Assembly (NCBI RefSeq): GCF_031179145.1 | Contig: NZ_JAPSIB010000002.1 | Coordinates: 124,001-188,000 of the forward strand | Direction: 5' to 3' | DNA length: 64,000 nt | DNA from: Brevibacterium sp. | GTDB lineage: Bacteria > Actinomycetota > Actinomycetes > Actinomycetales > Brevibacteriaceae | Part shown: positions 25,579 through 33,887 of the stretch, in pieces | Layout: the number at the start of each line of letters is the position of its first letter | How positions within the stretch are numbered: position 1 is the stretch's first letter | The notes under the pieces: model-generated | What the model saw: the letters and a program-made list of their open reading frames with translations, nothing else | What the model was told of the DNA's origin: nothing | Database searches by the model: none | Made by a program: the position numbers and the translations under genes

Positions 25579-27293
25579 ATATCACAGCAGGTGAAGCACT
25601 CGCGAGGACCGTTGCCGCGTTCAAACCGGGCCTGATGCTCGGAATGGGTGGGTTCCAGCTCCTTCCTTTCTATGATGCCGCTCGTCGGCTCGGGCTACCC
25701 CACCATCTGATCAACGATGAACGAGCGGCGATCTTCGCTGCCGACGCCTATGCCAAGGCCACAGGACGTGTGGGAGTCGTCGACGCGACCCTCGGCCCGG
25801 GAGCCACCAATTTGGTGACGGGACTCGTCGAATCGCTGAATGCCGGAGTGCCGATCGTCGCAATAGTGGGTGACACCCATCGGGATCACTCGTGGAAGAA
25901 CATGACGCAGGAATCGCGTCAGTGCGAGATCCTGCGTCCCGCGGTGAAAGAACTCCTCGACGTCACTACACCCCTGCGCGTCCCCGAACTCGTCAAACGC
26001 GCTTTCGCGATTGCCACGAGCGGTCGCCCCGGCCCGGTCGTCATCAACATCCCCGAAAGCGTCACTCATGCCGAATGGGACTATGACGAGACCGAATTCG
26101 AAGTGAACGAGGCATTCGCCTCCATTCCCGCGTATCGCACTCGTCCTGCTTCCGCCGCGCTGCTGCAGGCAGCCCACCTCGTCGCTGAGTCCGAACGACC
26201 GATCATCCTCGCCGGCGGTGGCGTTCACCTGAGCGGAGCTTGGTCGGAACTCACCGAGTTCGCGGAGGCGCTCAACATCCCAGTGGCGCACACGATGACC
26301 GGAAAGGGCGCGATCAGCGATGACAATCCCCTCAGCGCCGGGCTGTTCGGGCGATATGATCGCATCGCGAACACCCTGATCGCGGAGTCGGATCTGGTCA
26401 TCACCATCGGCTGCAAACTCGGCGAGATCGCCACCAAACGCTACACAGTGCCGCCGGCGAATTCCCGTGTCATTCAGATCGACTCGGTGGCCGAGGAGAT
26501 TGGCCGAACCCGTGAGATCGAACTCGGCCTCTGGGGCGACGCGCGGGAAACCCTGGTCGCGCTGCACGAGGAACTCAGCGAGCAGGCCGAGGGAATCCGG
26601 CAGAAGAATGCAGCTTATACGGGGGCGATTCCAGAGAAGATGGCTGCTTGGAAGACCTCTGTGCGTGCGCGTCTGGAATCGACCGAAGTGCCCATCAACA
26701 TGGCACGCGCGCTCAACGAGATCAATGAGATCCTGCCGGCGGATGGATATCTCATCGCCGATGGCGGATTCGCGGCGCACTGGGGTGCCCTGCTGTTCGA
26801 TGCCAAGCAGGCCGGTCGACAGTTTCTGCCCGACCGCGGTTTCGCGTCGATCGGCTACGGACTGCCCGGGGCCATCGGCGCATCGCTCGCTTCCCCCGAG
26901 ACTGCGGTTCTCGCCATCACCGGCGATGGCGGTTTCAACATGATGCTGGGCGAACTCGAAACCGCCCGTCGTCTCGGGACGAACGCAACGATCATGATCG
27001 TCAACAATGCCGCCTCCGGGTATATCAAGGCACTCCAGCACCTCATGTACGGGGAGGAAGGCTACCATGCCTCCGATCTCGAGGAGACGAACTTCGCCGA
27101 GGTGGCCCAGGCCATGGGCGTGCACGGTGTGCGGGTCGAGGACCCAGATGCCTTCGGGGATTCCCTCCGTGAGTGCCTCGCCACCCCCGGAATCTCGGTG
27201 CTCGATGTTGTGGTGACTCGTGACCCTGCGAAGATGCTTCCAGGAGTGGACTCCCGTGCCGCGAAATTCAAGAAGGGAGATCGAATCGCATGA
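25575..27293 (+). CDS. TPP-dependent enzyme of the acetolactate synthase/decarboxylase family
   Basis: 572 residues from ATG 25575. Domain order is PYR (1-170, activating Glu49 in LINDERAAIFAADAYA), central (190-330, with ILAGGGVHLSGAW) and PP (370-550, with TPP motif AITGDGGFNMMLGELE and VNNAASGYIK). The usual acetolactate-synthase FAD/activation residues are not evident, so a decarboxylase, C-C lyase or benzaldehyde-lyase-like role is more likely; cyclic 1,2-dione hydrolases also belong here. It overlaps both neighbours by 4 nt, so three TPP subunits are coupled in one operon. Substrate unknown. Confidence 0.9.
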   Translation: MNITAGEALARTVAAFKPGLMLGMGGFQLLPFYDAARRLGLPHHLINDERAAIFAADAYAKATGRVGVVDATLGPGATNLVTGLVESLNAGVPIVAIVGDTHRDHSWKNMTQESRQCEILRPAVKELLDVTTPLRVPELVKRAFAIATSGRPGPVVINIPESVTHAEWDYDETEFEVNEAFASIPAYRTRPASAALLQAAHLVAESERPIILAGGGVHLSGAWSELTEFAEALNIPVAHTMTGKGAISDDNPLSAGLFGRYDRIANTLIAESDLVITIGCKLGEIATKRYTVPPANSRVIQIDSVAEEIGRTREIELGLWGDARETLVALHEELSEQAEGIRQKNAAYTGAIPEKMAAWKTSVRARLESTEVPINMARALNEINEILPADGYLIADGGFAAHWGALLFDAKQAGRQFLPDRGFASIGYGLPGAIGASLASPETAVLAITGDGGFNMMLGELETARRLGTNATIMIVNNAASGYIKALQHLMYGEEGYHASDLEETNFAEVAQAMGVHGVRVEDPDAFGDSLRECLATPGISVLDVVVTRDPAKMLPGVDSRAAKFKKGDRIA

Positions 27294-28105
27294 GCCTCGG
27301 GCCCGATGTCGTGTCGGCCCCCACGATCACTTCGATCCCGGAAGACGTGGCCGGACGGATACTCCTCACCGGATCGCATGCGGGTGCATACACTGGACGG
27401 TTGGCTGCCCGACTCGGTCTGCGTGGTGGAGTGTTCCACGATGCGGGCCGAGGCCTCAATGATGCGGGTGTAGCCGGCTTGGTGGTCCTCACCGAGGTGG
27501 GAGTTCCTGCAGCAGCACTGGACCATCGCACCTGCCGCATTGGTGACACCTCGGACATGTTCGAACGAGGTCGTGTGAGCGTCGTCAACGATGCCGCCCG
27601 GACCCTCGGCGCTGCCGAAGGAATGTCGACCGAAGAGATCCTCACTGTTCTTGCGAGGAGCGACCCTCACGATCCAGTACGGCTTCCGGCAGCCGAGTCC
27701 CGGGTCGAACTCTTCACCCGCGAAGGGGCCGACCGCGCCATAGTGCTTGTCGACTCCGCGGCACTGGTCGAGCCCGGGGACGACGACGGAAAGATCATCG
27801 TCACCGGCTCGCATGGTGGCCTCATCGGAGGCGACCCGAGGAAGGCCCTGAAGGCCATTGGATTCGCTGCGGTGTTCAACGATGCCGGAATCGGCATCGA
27901 CGATGCCGGAATCGGTAGGCTCGCGGCTCTCGACGCCCGCGGAATCCCCGCACTCACGGTCGATGCGAGAACGGCACGGATCGGCGAGGCTTTCTCCACC
28001 CTCGGCGGAATCATCTCGCGGGCGAATGACCGTGCGAGATCGCTCGGGGCAGCCCCAGGCGAAACGGCGGCGAGTCGAGTGCTCGAATGGGCGAGAGAAG
28101 CGTGA
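27290..28105 (+). CDS. Unrecognised protein with two internally duplicated domains
   Basis: 271 residues; I do not recognise the family. Two halves are clearly homologous: about 22-110 and 163-255. Each has TGSHxG (TGSHAG; TGSHGG), then FxDAGxGxxDAG (HDAGRGLNDAG; NDAGIGIDDAG), then a GxPAxxxDxRTxRIG block, and ends with xxNDxARxLGA. The conserved Asp, Ser, His, Arg and Asn residues in both copies look like a ligand or active site used twice. There is no signal peptide or membrane span. It starts in an ATGA overlap with the TPP-enzyme stop, so the two gene products are likely to work together. Possible roles, such as subunit, isomerase or cofactor handling, are guesses. Confidence 0.8.
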   Translation: MSLGPDVVSAPTITSIPEDVAGRILLTGSHAGAYTGRLAARLGLRGGVFHDAGRGLNDAGVAGLVVLTEVGVPAAALDHRTCRIGDTSDMFERGRVSVVNDAARTLGAAEGMSTEEILTVLARSDPHDPVRLPAAESRVELFTREGADRAIVLVDSAALVEPGDDDGKIIVTGSHGGLIGGDPRKALKAIGFAAVFNDAGIGIDDAGIGRLAALDARGIPALTVDARTARIGEAFSTLGGIISRANDRARSLGAAPGETAASRVLEWAREA

Positions 28106-28223
28106 CTTCGAAGACCTATAGCAGGTCACAATTCCATCATCTGACTTCGTAATCTTCCCAATCACGACACAACCGCTCATGCAGGAGAGTGTTCTTCAAC
28201 CTGCCAGTCAAAGGAGAGAAGCA

Positions 28224-29903
28224 GTGAAGCTTGACACTTATGACCACATCATCGTCGGCGGAGGATCAGCCGGTTGCGTGCTCGCCAACCGGCTGAGCGA
28301 AGATCCGGAGACCAAGGTACTCGTCATCGAGGCGGGACATCGCTATTCCTGGTTCGACGTTCCGATCCGGATTCCCGCGGCATTTCTCTTTCTCATGGGA
28401 CACCCCCTCTATGACTGGCGTACCAAGTCAGAACCAGAGGCAGGGCTGGGCGGTCGCCGGATCGACCACTACCACGGCAAGGTCATGGGTGGGAGCAGCT
28501 CGATCAACGGCATGTTCTACCAGCGTGGTAATCCCCTCGTCTATGAACGGTGGGCGCACGAGACGGGATCGCAGGTGTGGGACTATGCTCATGTTCTCCC
28601 CTACTTCAAACGCATCGAGAGCTTCGACGGTCCCGATCCCAGTGGCCAGTATCGAGGACGCAAAGGCCCAATTCCTGTTCACCGACACCATTATGACGGC
28701 CCACCGAATCCTCTGTTCGACGCGCTCTTCCAAGCCGCAGTGCAGTCCGACTACGAACTTGTCGACGATGTCAACGGCTACCGGCAGGAGGGATTCGCCT
28801 CCTTCGATTCCAATATCAAGGACGGCGAACGATACAACGCGGCTCGCACCTATTTGGCTCCTGTGAAGAATCGGAAGAATCTCGACGTGGTCACAGGGGC
28901 CCACGCCACACGAGTGATATTCGAGGGAACACGCGCAGTCGGAGTCGAGTTCGCCTCGGGTCCTCGCAAGAAGCGGACGATCGTCAAGGGTGCAGAGGTC
29001 ATCCTCAGCGGCGGCGCTTACAACTCCCCTCAGCTCCTGCAATTGTCGGGGATCGGCAACGCTGCCGAGCTCAGCAAACACGGCATCCGGTCGATCGTCG
29101 ATCTTCCCGGCGTCGGTGAGAACCTCCAGGACCATCTCGAAGCGTTCATCATGTACGAGTGCACACAGCCAGTCTCCAACCAGAGCATCGTGAGGAAGCG
29201 CAGCTACCCGTTGACTGGGCTCAAATGGATTATCGGGAAGAAGGGACCGGCGGCATCGAACCATTTCGAAGGCGGCGGGTTCGTCCGTTCGTTTCCCGAT
29301 GCTCCGATGCCGAACCTCATGCTCACCATGCTCACACTCGGTGTCCGCAATGATGGAACCCCCGCACCGACACCTCATGCCTACCAGATCAACCTCGGTC
29401 CCCAGCAGCCCGAATCGAGGGGTCACATCAAGCTGCGCAATCGCAACCCGTTTGAACAGCCGGTGGCGACCTTCAATTACCTCTCCACGGAACGCGACCG
29501 GCAGGAATGGATTGACGGAGTGCGAGCGACCAGGGAGTTGATGAACCAACCGGCCTTTGCAGAATTCAACGGCGGCGAACTCTCACCCGGCCCCGAGGTG
29601 GAGTCCGACGAAGAGATCCTTGATTGGGTCTCCCGGGATGCGGAGACCACCTACCATCCGTGCGGCACCTGCAAGATGGGCACCGACAGCGAGGCGGTCG
29701 TCGACCCCAATGACTTCCGGGTTCACGGTGTTCAGGGGCTGCGTGTCGTCGATGCCTCGGTGATGCCATCGATTCCGAACGCCAATCTTTACGCGCCGGT
29801 GATGATGATTGCCGAGAAGGCCGCCGACGTCATTCTCGGCCAGGACCCCCTGCCTGCCGAAAAAGTCGACTTCTATCGGCATTCGACAACTCAAGCTCAC
29901 TGA
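28224..29903 (+). CDS. GMC-family FAD-dependent oxidoreductase (choline dehydrogenase-like)
   Basis: About 559 residues from GTG 28224, which has AAAGGAG 8 nt upstream (an ATG at 28179 has none). FAD motif [23 protein letters not shown] signature regions [16 protein letters not shown] and [17 protein letters not shown], and active-site HPCGTCKMG followed by [20 protein letters not shown]. These enzymes oxidise alcohols to aldehydes or ketones, passing electrons to quinone or oxygen. It lies 118 nt after the duplicated protein gene and probably supplies the 2-oxo or aldehyde substrate for the TPP enzymes. Confidence 0.94.
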   Translation: MKLDTYDHIIVGGGSAGCVLANRLSEDPETKVLVIEAGHRYSWFDVPIRIPAAFLFLMGHPLYDWRTKSEPEAGLGGRRIDHYHGKVMGGSSSINGMFYQRGNPLVYERWAHETGSQVWDYAHVLPYFKRIESFDGPDPSGQYRGRKGPIPVHRHHYDGPPNPLFDALFQAAVQSDYELVDDVNGYRQEGFASFDSNIKDGERYNAARTYLAPVKNRKNLDVVTGAHATRVIFEGTRAVGVEFASGPRKKRTIVKGAEVILSGGAYNSPQLLQLSGIGNAAELSKHGIRSIVDLPGVGENLQDHLEAFIMYECTQPVSNQSIVRKRSYPLTGLKWIIGKKGPAASNHFEGGGFVRSFPDAPMPNLMLTMLTLGVRNDGTPAPTPHAYQINLGPQQPESRGHIKLRNRNPFEQPVATFNYLSTERDRQEWIDGVRATRELMNQPAFAEFNGGELSPGPEVESDEEILDWVSRDAETTYHPCGTCKMGTDSEAVVDPNDFRVHGVQGLRVVDASVMPSIPNANLYAPVMMIAEKAADVILGQDPLPAEKVDFYRHSTTQAH

Positions 29904-29954
29904 CCGAATCAGCACGAGAACAGCGTTAAACACCCACCTCTCATCGGAGTCCAC

Positions 29955-30335
29955 ATGACCCGTACCAATGTCAACCTCACCAAGCCCTCAGGCACTCAGC
30001 TGTATTCGGACGCCGTTGTGGTCAACGGCCTCGTCCACACGACCGGTCAGATGCCCATCGACGACAACGGGAACCTGGTGTCCGAAGATCTCGTCGAGCA
30101 GGTTCAATTCGTCTTCGATCGGCTGAAAAGACTGCTCGAAGCCTGCGATTCCTCTCCTTCCAAGATCGTGCGCCTGACCGTCTATCTCACGGACATCACA
30201 TCAGTCGGACGGCTCACCGACCTGCGACGTGAGTTCCTCGGCGAGTCCCGTCCAGCCAGTGTCATGGTCGAAGTCCGTCGATTCGGCGTACCGGGCATGC
30301 AGGTCGAGGTCGAGGCGGTGGCCACCACACACTGA
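29955..30335 (+). CDS. RidA-family (YjgF/YER057c/UK114) protein
   Basis: 126 residues, a single RidA domain: early LYSDAVVVNGLVHTTGQMPI, then VRLTVYLTDI, and the C-terminal SRPASVMVEV and QVEVEAVA, which include the conserved Arg and Glu. The family hydrolyses reactive enamines/imines made by PLP enzymes and amine oxidases. GGAG lies 5 nt before the ATG. As the last gene of the operon it hints that the pathway passes through an imine, so the substrate may contain nitrogen. Confidence 0.93.
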   Translation: MTRTNVNLTKPSGTQLYSDAVVVNGLVHTTGQMPIDDNGNLVSEDLVEQVQFVFDRLKRLLEACDSSPSKIVRLTVYLTDITSVGRLTDLRREFLGESRPASVMVEVRRFGVPGMQVEVEAVATTH

Positions 30336-30353
30336 TCCCGTCCCGAGGTCGAA

Positions 30354-30371
30354 GCGGACGCCATCGTCCGC
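30354..30371. terminator. Hairpin between convergent RidA and alarmone synthetase genes
   Basis: GCGGACG, a CCAT loop, then CGTCCGC: a perfect 7-bp GC-rich stem in the 39-nt gap between two convergent stops. It can act from both sides. No T-run follows on either strand, as is common for actinobacterial terminators. Confidence 0.5.
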
Positions 30372-30374
30372 GTC

Positions 30375-31289
30375 TCAGGGCAGCTCACGGGGAATGTAGT
30401 ACACGCCCTTCGAGTCCTCTTCGACGGCCACGCGCAGGACGTCATCGACGGCGACATAGTCGTTGACCTTGATCGTGCCGGTCTGCGGACTGAGCTCGCG
30501 CACGGCGAAGGCAGGGATGAGGCCTTGGCGCCCGTCGCTGTCGACGGCGAGAGCGTACTTGGGACCGGTGGCGCGGACCTTGACCTCGATGACACCGTGC
30601 TCGTCCGCTCCGGCGAGGCGCTCGGGCTCGGGGTTGGTCAGGGCGGAGAGCTCGACGGCGAGGACGTCGGCCATGTCGTCGACGGTCGCGAGCATGTTCG
30701 CCATCGCCCGGGCGAACTCCCCGTGGAGCTCGCTGGGCTTCATCGCCGCACCCGGCTTGTACATGTCCTCGTGTGTGAGCTCGCTCCAGGCATCCTGCAG
30801 CCGCGTCTTCACCTGGATCTCCGCATAGACGGGATCGGTGTCGTCGACGGGGATCTGCAGGGTGACGTGGGCGGCTCGGTAACCGCTGGGCTTGGGCGGA
30901 TCGACGTAGTTCTTCTCCTCGACGAGGACGAAGGACCCGAGCTGCTGCGGGTCACGCAGGGCGTCGAACATCATCACCTGGTCGCGCGGGGATTTGCACA
31001 GCACCTTGACGCCGACGATGTCACGGACCTGGTCCTCGACATCTCGCCAGGAGGTGATGACTGCCGCGGGATCCTCGGCGGCTCTCTCAGTGAGTTTGGC
31101 CAGGGTCCTGGCCGGGTCCTTGATCCGGTGCCCGTTGATGTCGAGGCGGGAGATGTCCTGGGCCTTGAGCAGGTCACGCTGCTGCTGTTTGAGCCACAGC
31201 TTCATCTGCAGCGCGGCCGACTCCCATGCCTCGCGTCGATGCTCATAGGCCTGCTCGACGAACCGTCGCAATGCCGAATCCGCGCTCAC
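30375..31289 (-). CDS. RelA/SpoT-domain (p)ppGpp synthetase (small alarmone synthetase) with S1-like tail
   Basis: 304 residues. The synthetase domain (about 45-205) shows NGHRIKDPARTLAKL, DIVGVKVLC (usual Arg replaced by Lys), NYVDPPKPSGYRAAHVTLQI and AEIQVKTRLQDAWSELTHED, all synthetase motifs. There is no HD hydrolase domain and no TGS/ACT region. Residues about 230-300 look like an S1/OB fold (VRATGPKYALAVDSDGRQGL, then IKVNDYVAVDDVLRV), which could bind RNA; that part is inference. The GTG start at 31289 has AGGAG 5 nt upstream. It would transfer pyrophosphate from ATP to GTP/GDP or GMP as a stress alarmone. Confidence 0.87.
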   Translation of the reverse strand: MSADSALRRFVEQAYEHRREAWESAALQMKLWLKQQQRDLLKAQDISRLDINGHRIKDPARTLAKLTERAAEDPAAVITSWRDVEDQVRDIVGVKVLCKSPRDQVMMFDALRDPQQLGSFVLVEEKNYVDPPKPSGYRAAHVTLQIPVDDTDPVYAEIQVKTRLQDAWSELTHEDMYKPGAAMKPSELHGEFARAMANMLATVDDMADVLAVELSALTNPEPERLAGADEHGVIEVKVRATGPKYALAVDSDGRQGLIPAFAVRELSPQTGTIKVNDYVAVDDVLRVAVEEDSKGVYYIPRELP

Positions 31290-31331
31290 CGTGTCTCCTG
31301 AAGAAGTTCTCGTCTGACCTGACCATCAAAC

Positions 31332-31366
31332 CACGAGCGCGCCACCACAACGGTGACGCGCTCGTG
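31332..31366 (-). terminator. Stem-loop terminator candidate after the ferredoxin-NADP reductase gene
   Basis: CACGAGCGCG pairs with CGCGCTCGTG (10 bp), then after one C-A mismatch 4 more pairs close a 5-nt loop. On the minus strand it follows the reductase stop by 52 nt and is followed by GGTTTGATGG, a weak T-rich tail. The next start (31289) lies 43 nt beyond. Confidence 0.55.
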
Positions 31367-31418
31367 AAAGCTGTGCTGAATCCTCAGTGTCCAGCCGAGT
31401 GGCCCGCGGACTCTCGGC

Positions 31419-32834
31419 TCAGTGACCGGCTCCCGTGGAGCCGACTTCCGAGCAGGCCAGGACGCGTGCCTCGGAGAGCATTCCCTCGCGGGTCGCGATC
31501 TTCTTCCGCTCGCGGCCTTCGGCCTCACCGAGTGCCTTCTCCGCGGCGTCGAGGCGGTGGTAGCCCTCCCAGTCCGTGTAGTCGACGCCCTTCGATTCGA
31601 GCAGTTCGACGATCGAGCTCTCGTCGGGGTACACGGGATCCGTGAGGACTCCGGCGGCGCGATCCTCGAGGATATGCGTGATCGTCTCCAGGGCATCGCC
31701 CTTCGTATGCCCGATCAGCCCGACCGGTCCGCGCTTGATCCAGCCCGTCGCGTACACACCCTGGACGACATCTGCCGCAGCGGCCTCGGCCTGGTCCAAG
31801 GTGTCGACGACGCGGCCCTCGTGATTCGGGATGACTCCCTTGCGAGGGTCGAAGGGCAGCTGCGGAAGAGCAGTTCCGGCATAGCCGACGGCGCGGTAGA
31901 CGGCGTCCATCTCCCAGTCGACGAATTCTCCGGTGCCGTTGACACCGCCGTTGCCGTCGAGCTCCTGACGCTCCGTGCGCAGACCGGTGACCTTGTCCTC
32001 ACCGAGGACTTCGACGGGGGCGTGGAGGAAGTGCAGATGCAGGCGCCGAGGTGCGCCCTTGGGATCGCGCAGCGTGAAGTCGGTCAGCGTCTTCGTCACC
32101 TGCTTGACCTGGTTGTTCGAGTGGATCGAGGTCATCGAGGCCTCATCGAACTCGAAGTCCTCCGGGTAGACGATGATGTCGACGTCCTTGACATGGCCCA
32201 GCTCGCGCAGCTCCAGGGGCGTGAACTTCGCCTGCGCAGGCCCACGCCGGCCGAAGACGTGGACATCGGTGACCTTCGACGACTTCAAACCCTGATAGAC
32301 GTGATCGGGGATCTCGGTGGTGAGCAGGTCGTCGGCCTGCTTCGCCAGCACCCGGGCGACGTCGAGGGCGACGTTTCCGTTGCCGATGACAGCGACCTTC
32401 TCGTTCTCCAGCGGCCAGGTCTGAGGCACATCAGGGTGGGCGTCGTACCAGTTGACGAAGTCGGCGGCGCCGTATGAACCCGGGAGGTCGACGCCAGGAA
32501 TGTCGAGCGAGGCGTCCTTGACACAGCCCGTGGAGAAGATCACCGCATCGTAACGATCGGTGAGCTCCTCCAAAGTGACGTCGGTGCCGTAGTCGACGTT
32601 GGAGAACAGGCGGATGTCGCCGCGGTCGAGGACCTTGATCAGCGCATTGATGATGCCCTTGATCCGCGGGTGATCGGGGGCGACGCCGTAGCGGACGAGG
32701 CCGAACGGAGTCGGCAGCCGATCGAAGAGGTCGATGCTGAGGTCGAAGTCGCGCTCGGCCTTCGTCAGAAGATCGGCCGCGTAGATGCCTGCAGGGCCGG
32801 CACCGATGATGGCCACCCGGAAGGGACGAGTCAT
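31419..32834 (-). CDS. fprA: Ferredoxin/adrenodoxin-NADP+ reductase (FprA-like)
   Basis: About 471 residues. The FAD motif VAIIGAGPAGIYAADLL is at the N-terminus, with FDRLPTPFGLVRYGVAPDHP next, which is diagnostic of adrenodoxin reductase/FprA. The NADP motif VIGNGNVALDVARVL and the C-terminal GWIKRGPVGLIGHTKGDA are intact. I place the start at ATG 32834, with AAAGG 7 nt before it, rather than the GTG two codons upstream. The enzyme passes electrons from NADPH to ferredoxins that serve P450s and other oxygenases. It is apparently a single-gene unit, divergent from rarD. Confidence 0.93.
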   Translation of the reverse strand: MTRPFRVAIIGAGPAGIYAADLLTKAERDFDLSIDLFDRLPTPFGLVRYGVAPDHPRIKGIINALIKVLDRGDIRLFSNVDYGTDVTLEELTDRYDAVIFSTGCVKDASLDIPGVDLPGSYGAADFVNWYDAHPDVPQTWPLENEKVAVIGNGNVALDVARVLAKQADDLLTTEIPDHVYQGLKSSKVTDVHVFGRRGPAQAKFTPLELRELGHVKDVDIIVYPEDFEFDEASMTSIHSNNQVKQVTKTLTDFTLRDPKGAPRRLHLHFLHAPVEVLGEDKVTGLRTERQELDGNGGVNGTGEFVDWEMDAVYRAVGYAGTALPQLPFDPRKGVIPNHEGRVVDTLDQAEAAAADVVQGVYATGWIKRGPVGLIGHTKGDALETITHILEDRAAGVLTDPVYPDESSIVELLESKGVDYTDWEGYHRLDAAEKALGEAEGRERKKIATREGMLSEARVLACSEVGSTGAGH

Positions 32835-32915
32835 TCTCACACCTTTCTAGTCAGTGGCTTCCAATTCTATCGCTTGGGTAGGGCATCCTTACTCAATCGT
32901 GATGAACCTCGCACT

Positions 32916-32921
32916 TAAGCT
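32916..32921 (+). promoter_or_regulatory. -10 box (TAAGCT) for leaderless rarD transcript
   Basis: TAAGCT fits TANNNT and ends 6 nt before the GTG start at 32928. No Shine-Dalgarno sequence is present, so the transcript probably begins at the start codon. Confidence 0.45.
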
Positions 32922-32927
32922 TCATCT

Positions 32928-33848
32928 GTGAGCCTGAATATCTCCCCCGACGACAGCGCCCGACGTCGAACAGGGCTGGGCTACGGAATCTCCGCCTATC
33001 TGATGTGGGGATTCCTCCCTCTCCTCTTCGTCATCGCCGCCCCCACCGGCGCCTTCGAACTCGTCGCCCACCGAGTCATCTGGTCGCTGCTCTTCTGTGC
33101 GATCCTGCTGGCCTTCACCGGCGGCTTCAAACGCACCTGGGACGTCATCACCTCGGGCAGAACCTTCTGGCTGCTCGCCCTGGCATCGGTCCTCATCGCC
33201 GTCAACTGGACGACATTCATCTACGGGGTCGAGACCCATCAGCTCGTCGAGGTGTCGCTGGGCTACTATCTCAACCCGCTCATCTCGATCGGACTCGGCG
33301 TCATCTTCCTCGGTGAGAGACTGCGGCCGCTGCAGTGGGCGGCTGTCGGCTTCGGCCTGCTCGCCGTCGTCATCGTCGGGATGGGCATCGGACGAGTGCC
33401 CTTCATCGCCTTCGGTGTGGCGGTGTCATTCGGCCTCTACGGGCTCGTGAAGAACAGGGTCGGCGGCAAGGTCGGTGCCCTCGAATCGATGACGGTCGAA
33501 ACAGCCGTGCTGACCATCCCCAGTCTCGCCCTGATCGGCTATCTGGCCATCGTCGATCTCAACACCTTCACCGGATTCGGGCCCGGTCACGTCCTCGTCC
33601 TCATCCTCACCGGCCCGGCGACGGCGATCCCGCTCATCTTCTTCGGAGCCGCCGCCCGCCGCATCCCGCTGTCCTGGGTGGGCCTGCTGCAGTACATCGC
33701 ACCGACGATGCAGTTCATCATCGGCGTCGCCCTGCTCGGTGAGGTGATGTCGACGACCCGCTGGATCGGCTTCTTCGTCATCTGGATCGCTGTGATCCTG
33801 CTCAGCGTCGACCTCGCCGCCACGACGAACCGCCGCCGGAAGCTGTAG
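32928..33848 (+). CDS. rarD: EamA-family transporter RarD
   Basis: 306 residues, about ten membrane spans in two EamA halves. The opening GYGISAYLMWGFLPLLFV, the ELVAHRVIWSLLFCAILL segment and SLGYYLNPLISIGLGVIFLG are RarD-type. The family has been linked to chloramphenicol sensitivity and exports or imports small metabolites; the native substrate is unknown. The GTG start lacks a ribosome site and appears leaderless. It converges on the polyprenyl synthase gene with a 39-nt gap. Confidence 0.92.
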   Translation: MSLNISPDDSARRRTGLGYGISAYLMWGFLPLLFVIAAPTGAFELVAHRVIWSLLFCAILLAFTGGFKRTWDVITSGRTFWLLALASVLIAVNWTTFIYGVETHQLVEVSLGYYLNPLISIGLGVIFLGERLRPLQWAAVGFGLLAVVIVGMGIGRVPFIAFGVAVSFGLYGLVKNRVGGKVGALESMTVETAVLTIPSLALIGYLAIVDLNTFTGFGPGHVLVLILTGPATAIPLIFFGAAARRIPLSWVGLLQYIAPTMQFIIGVALLGEVMSTTRWIGFFVIWIAVILLSVDLAATTNRRRKL

Positions 33849-33887
33849 GGACGCCAGACACGAACAAGCCCGCCGTCGACGCGAACC

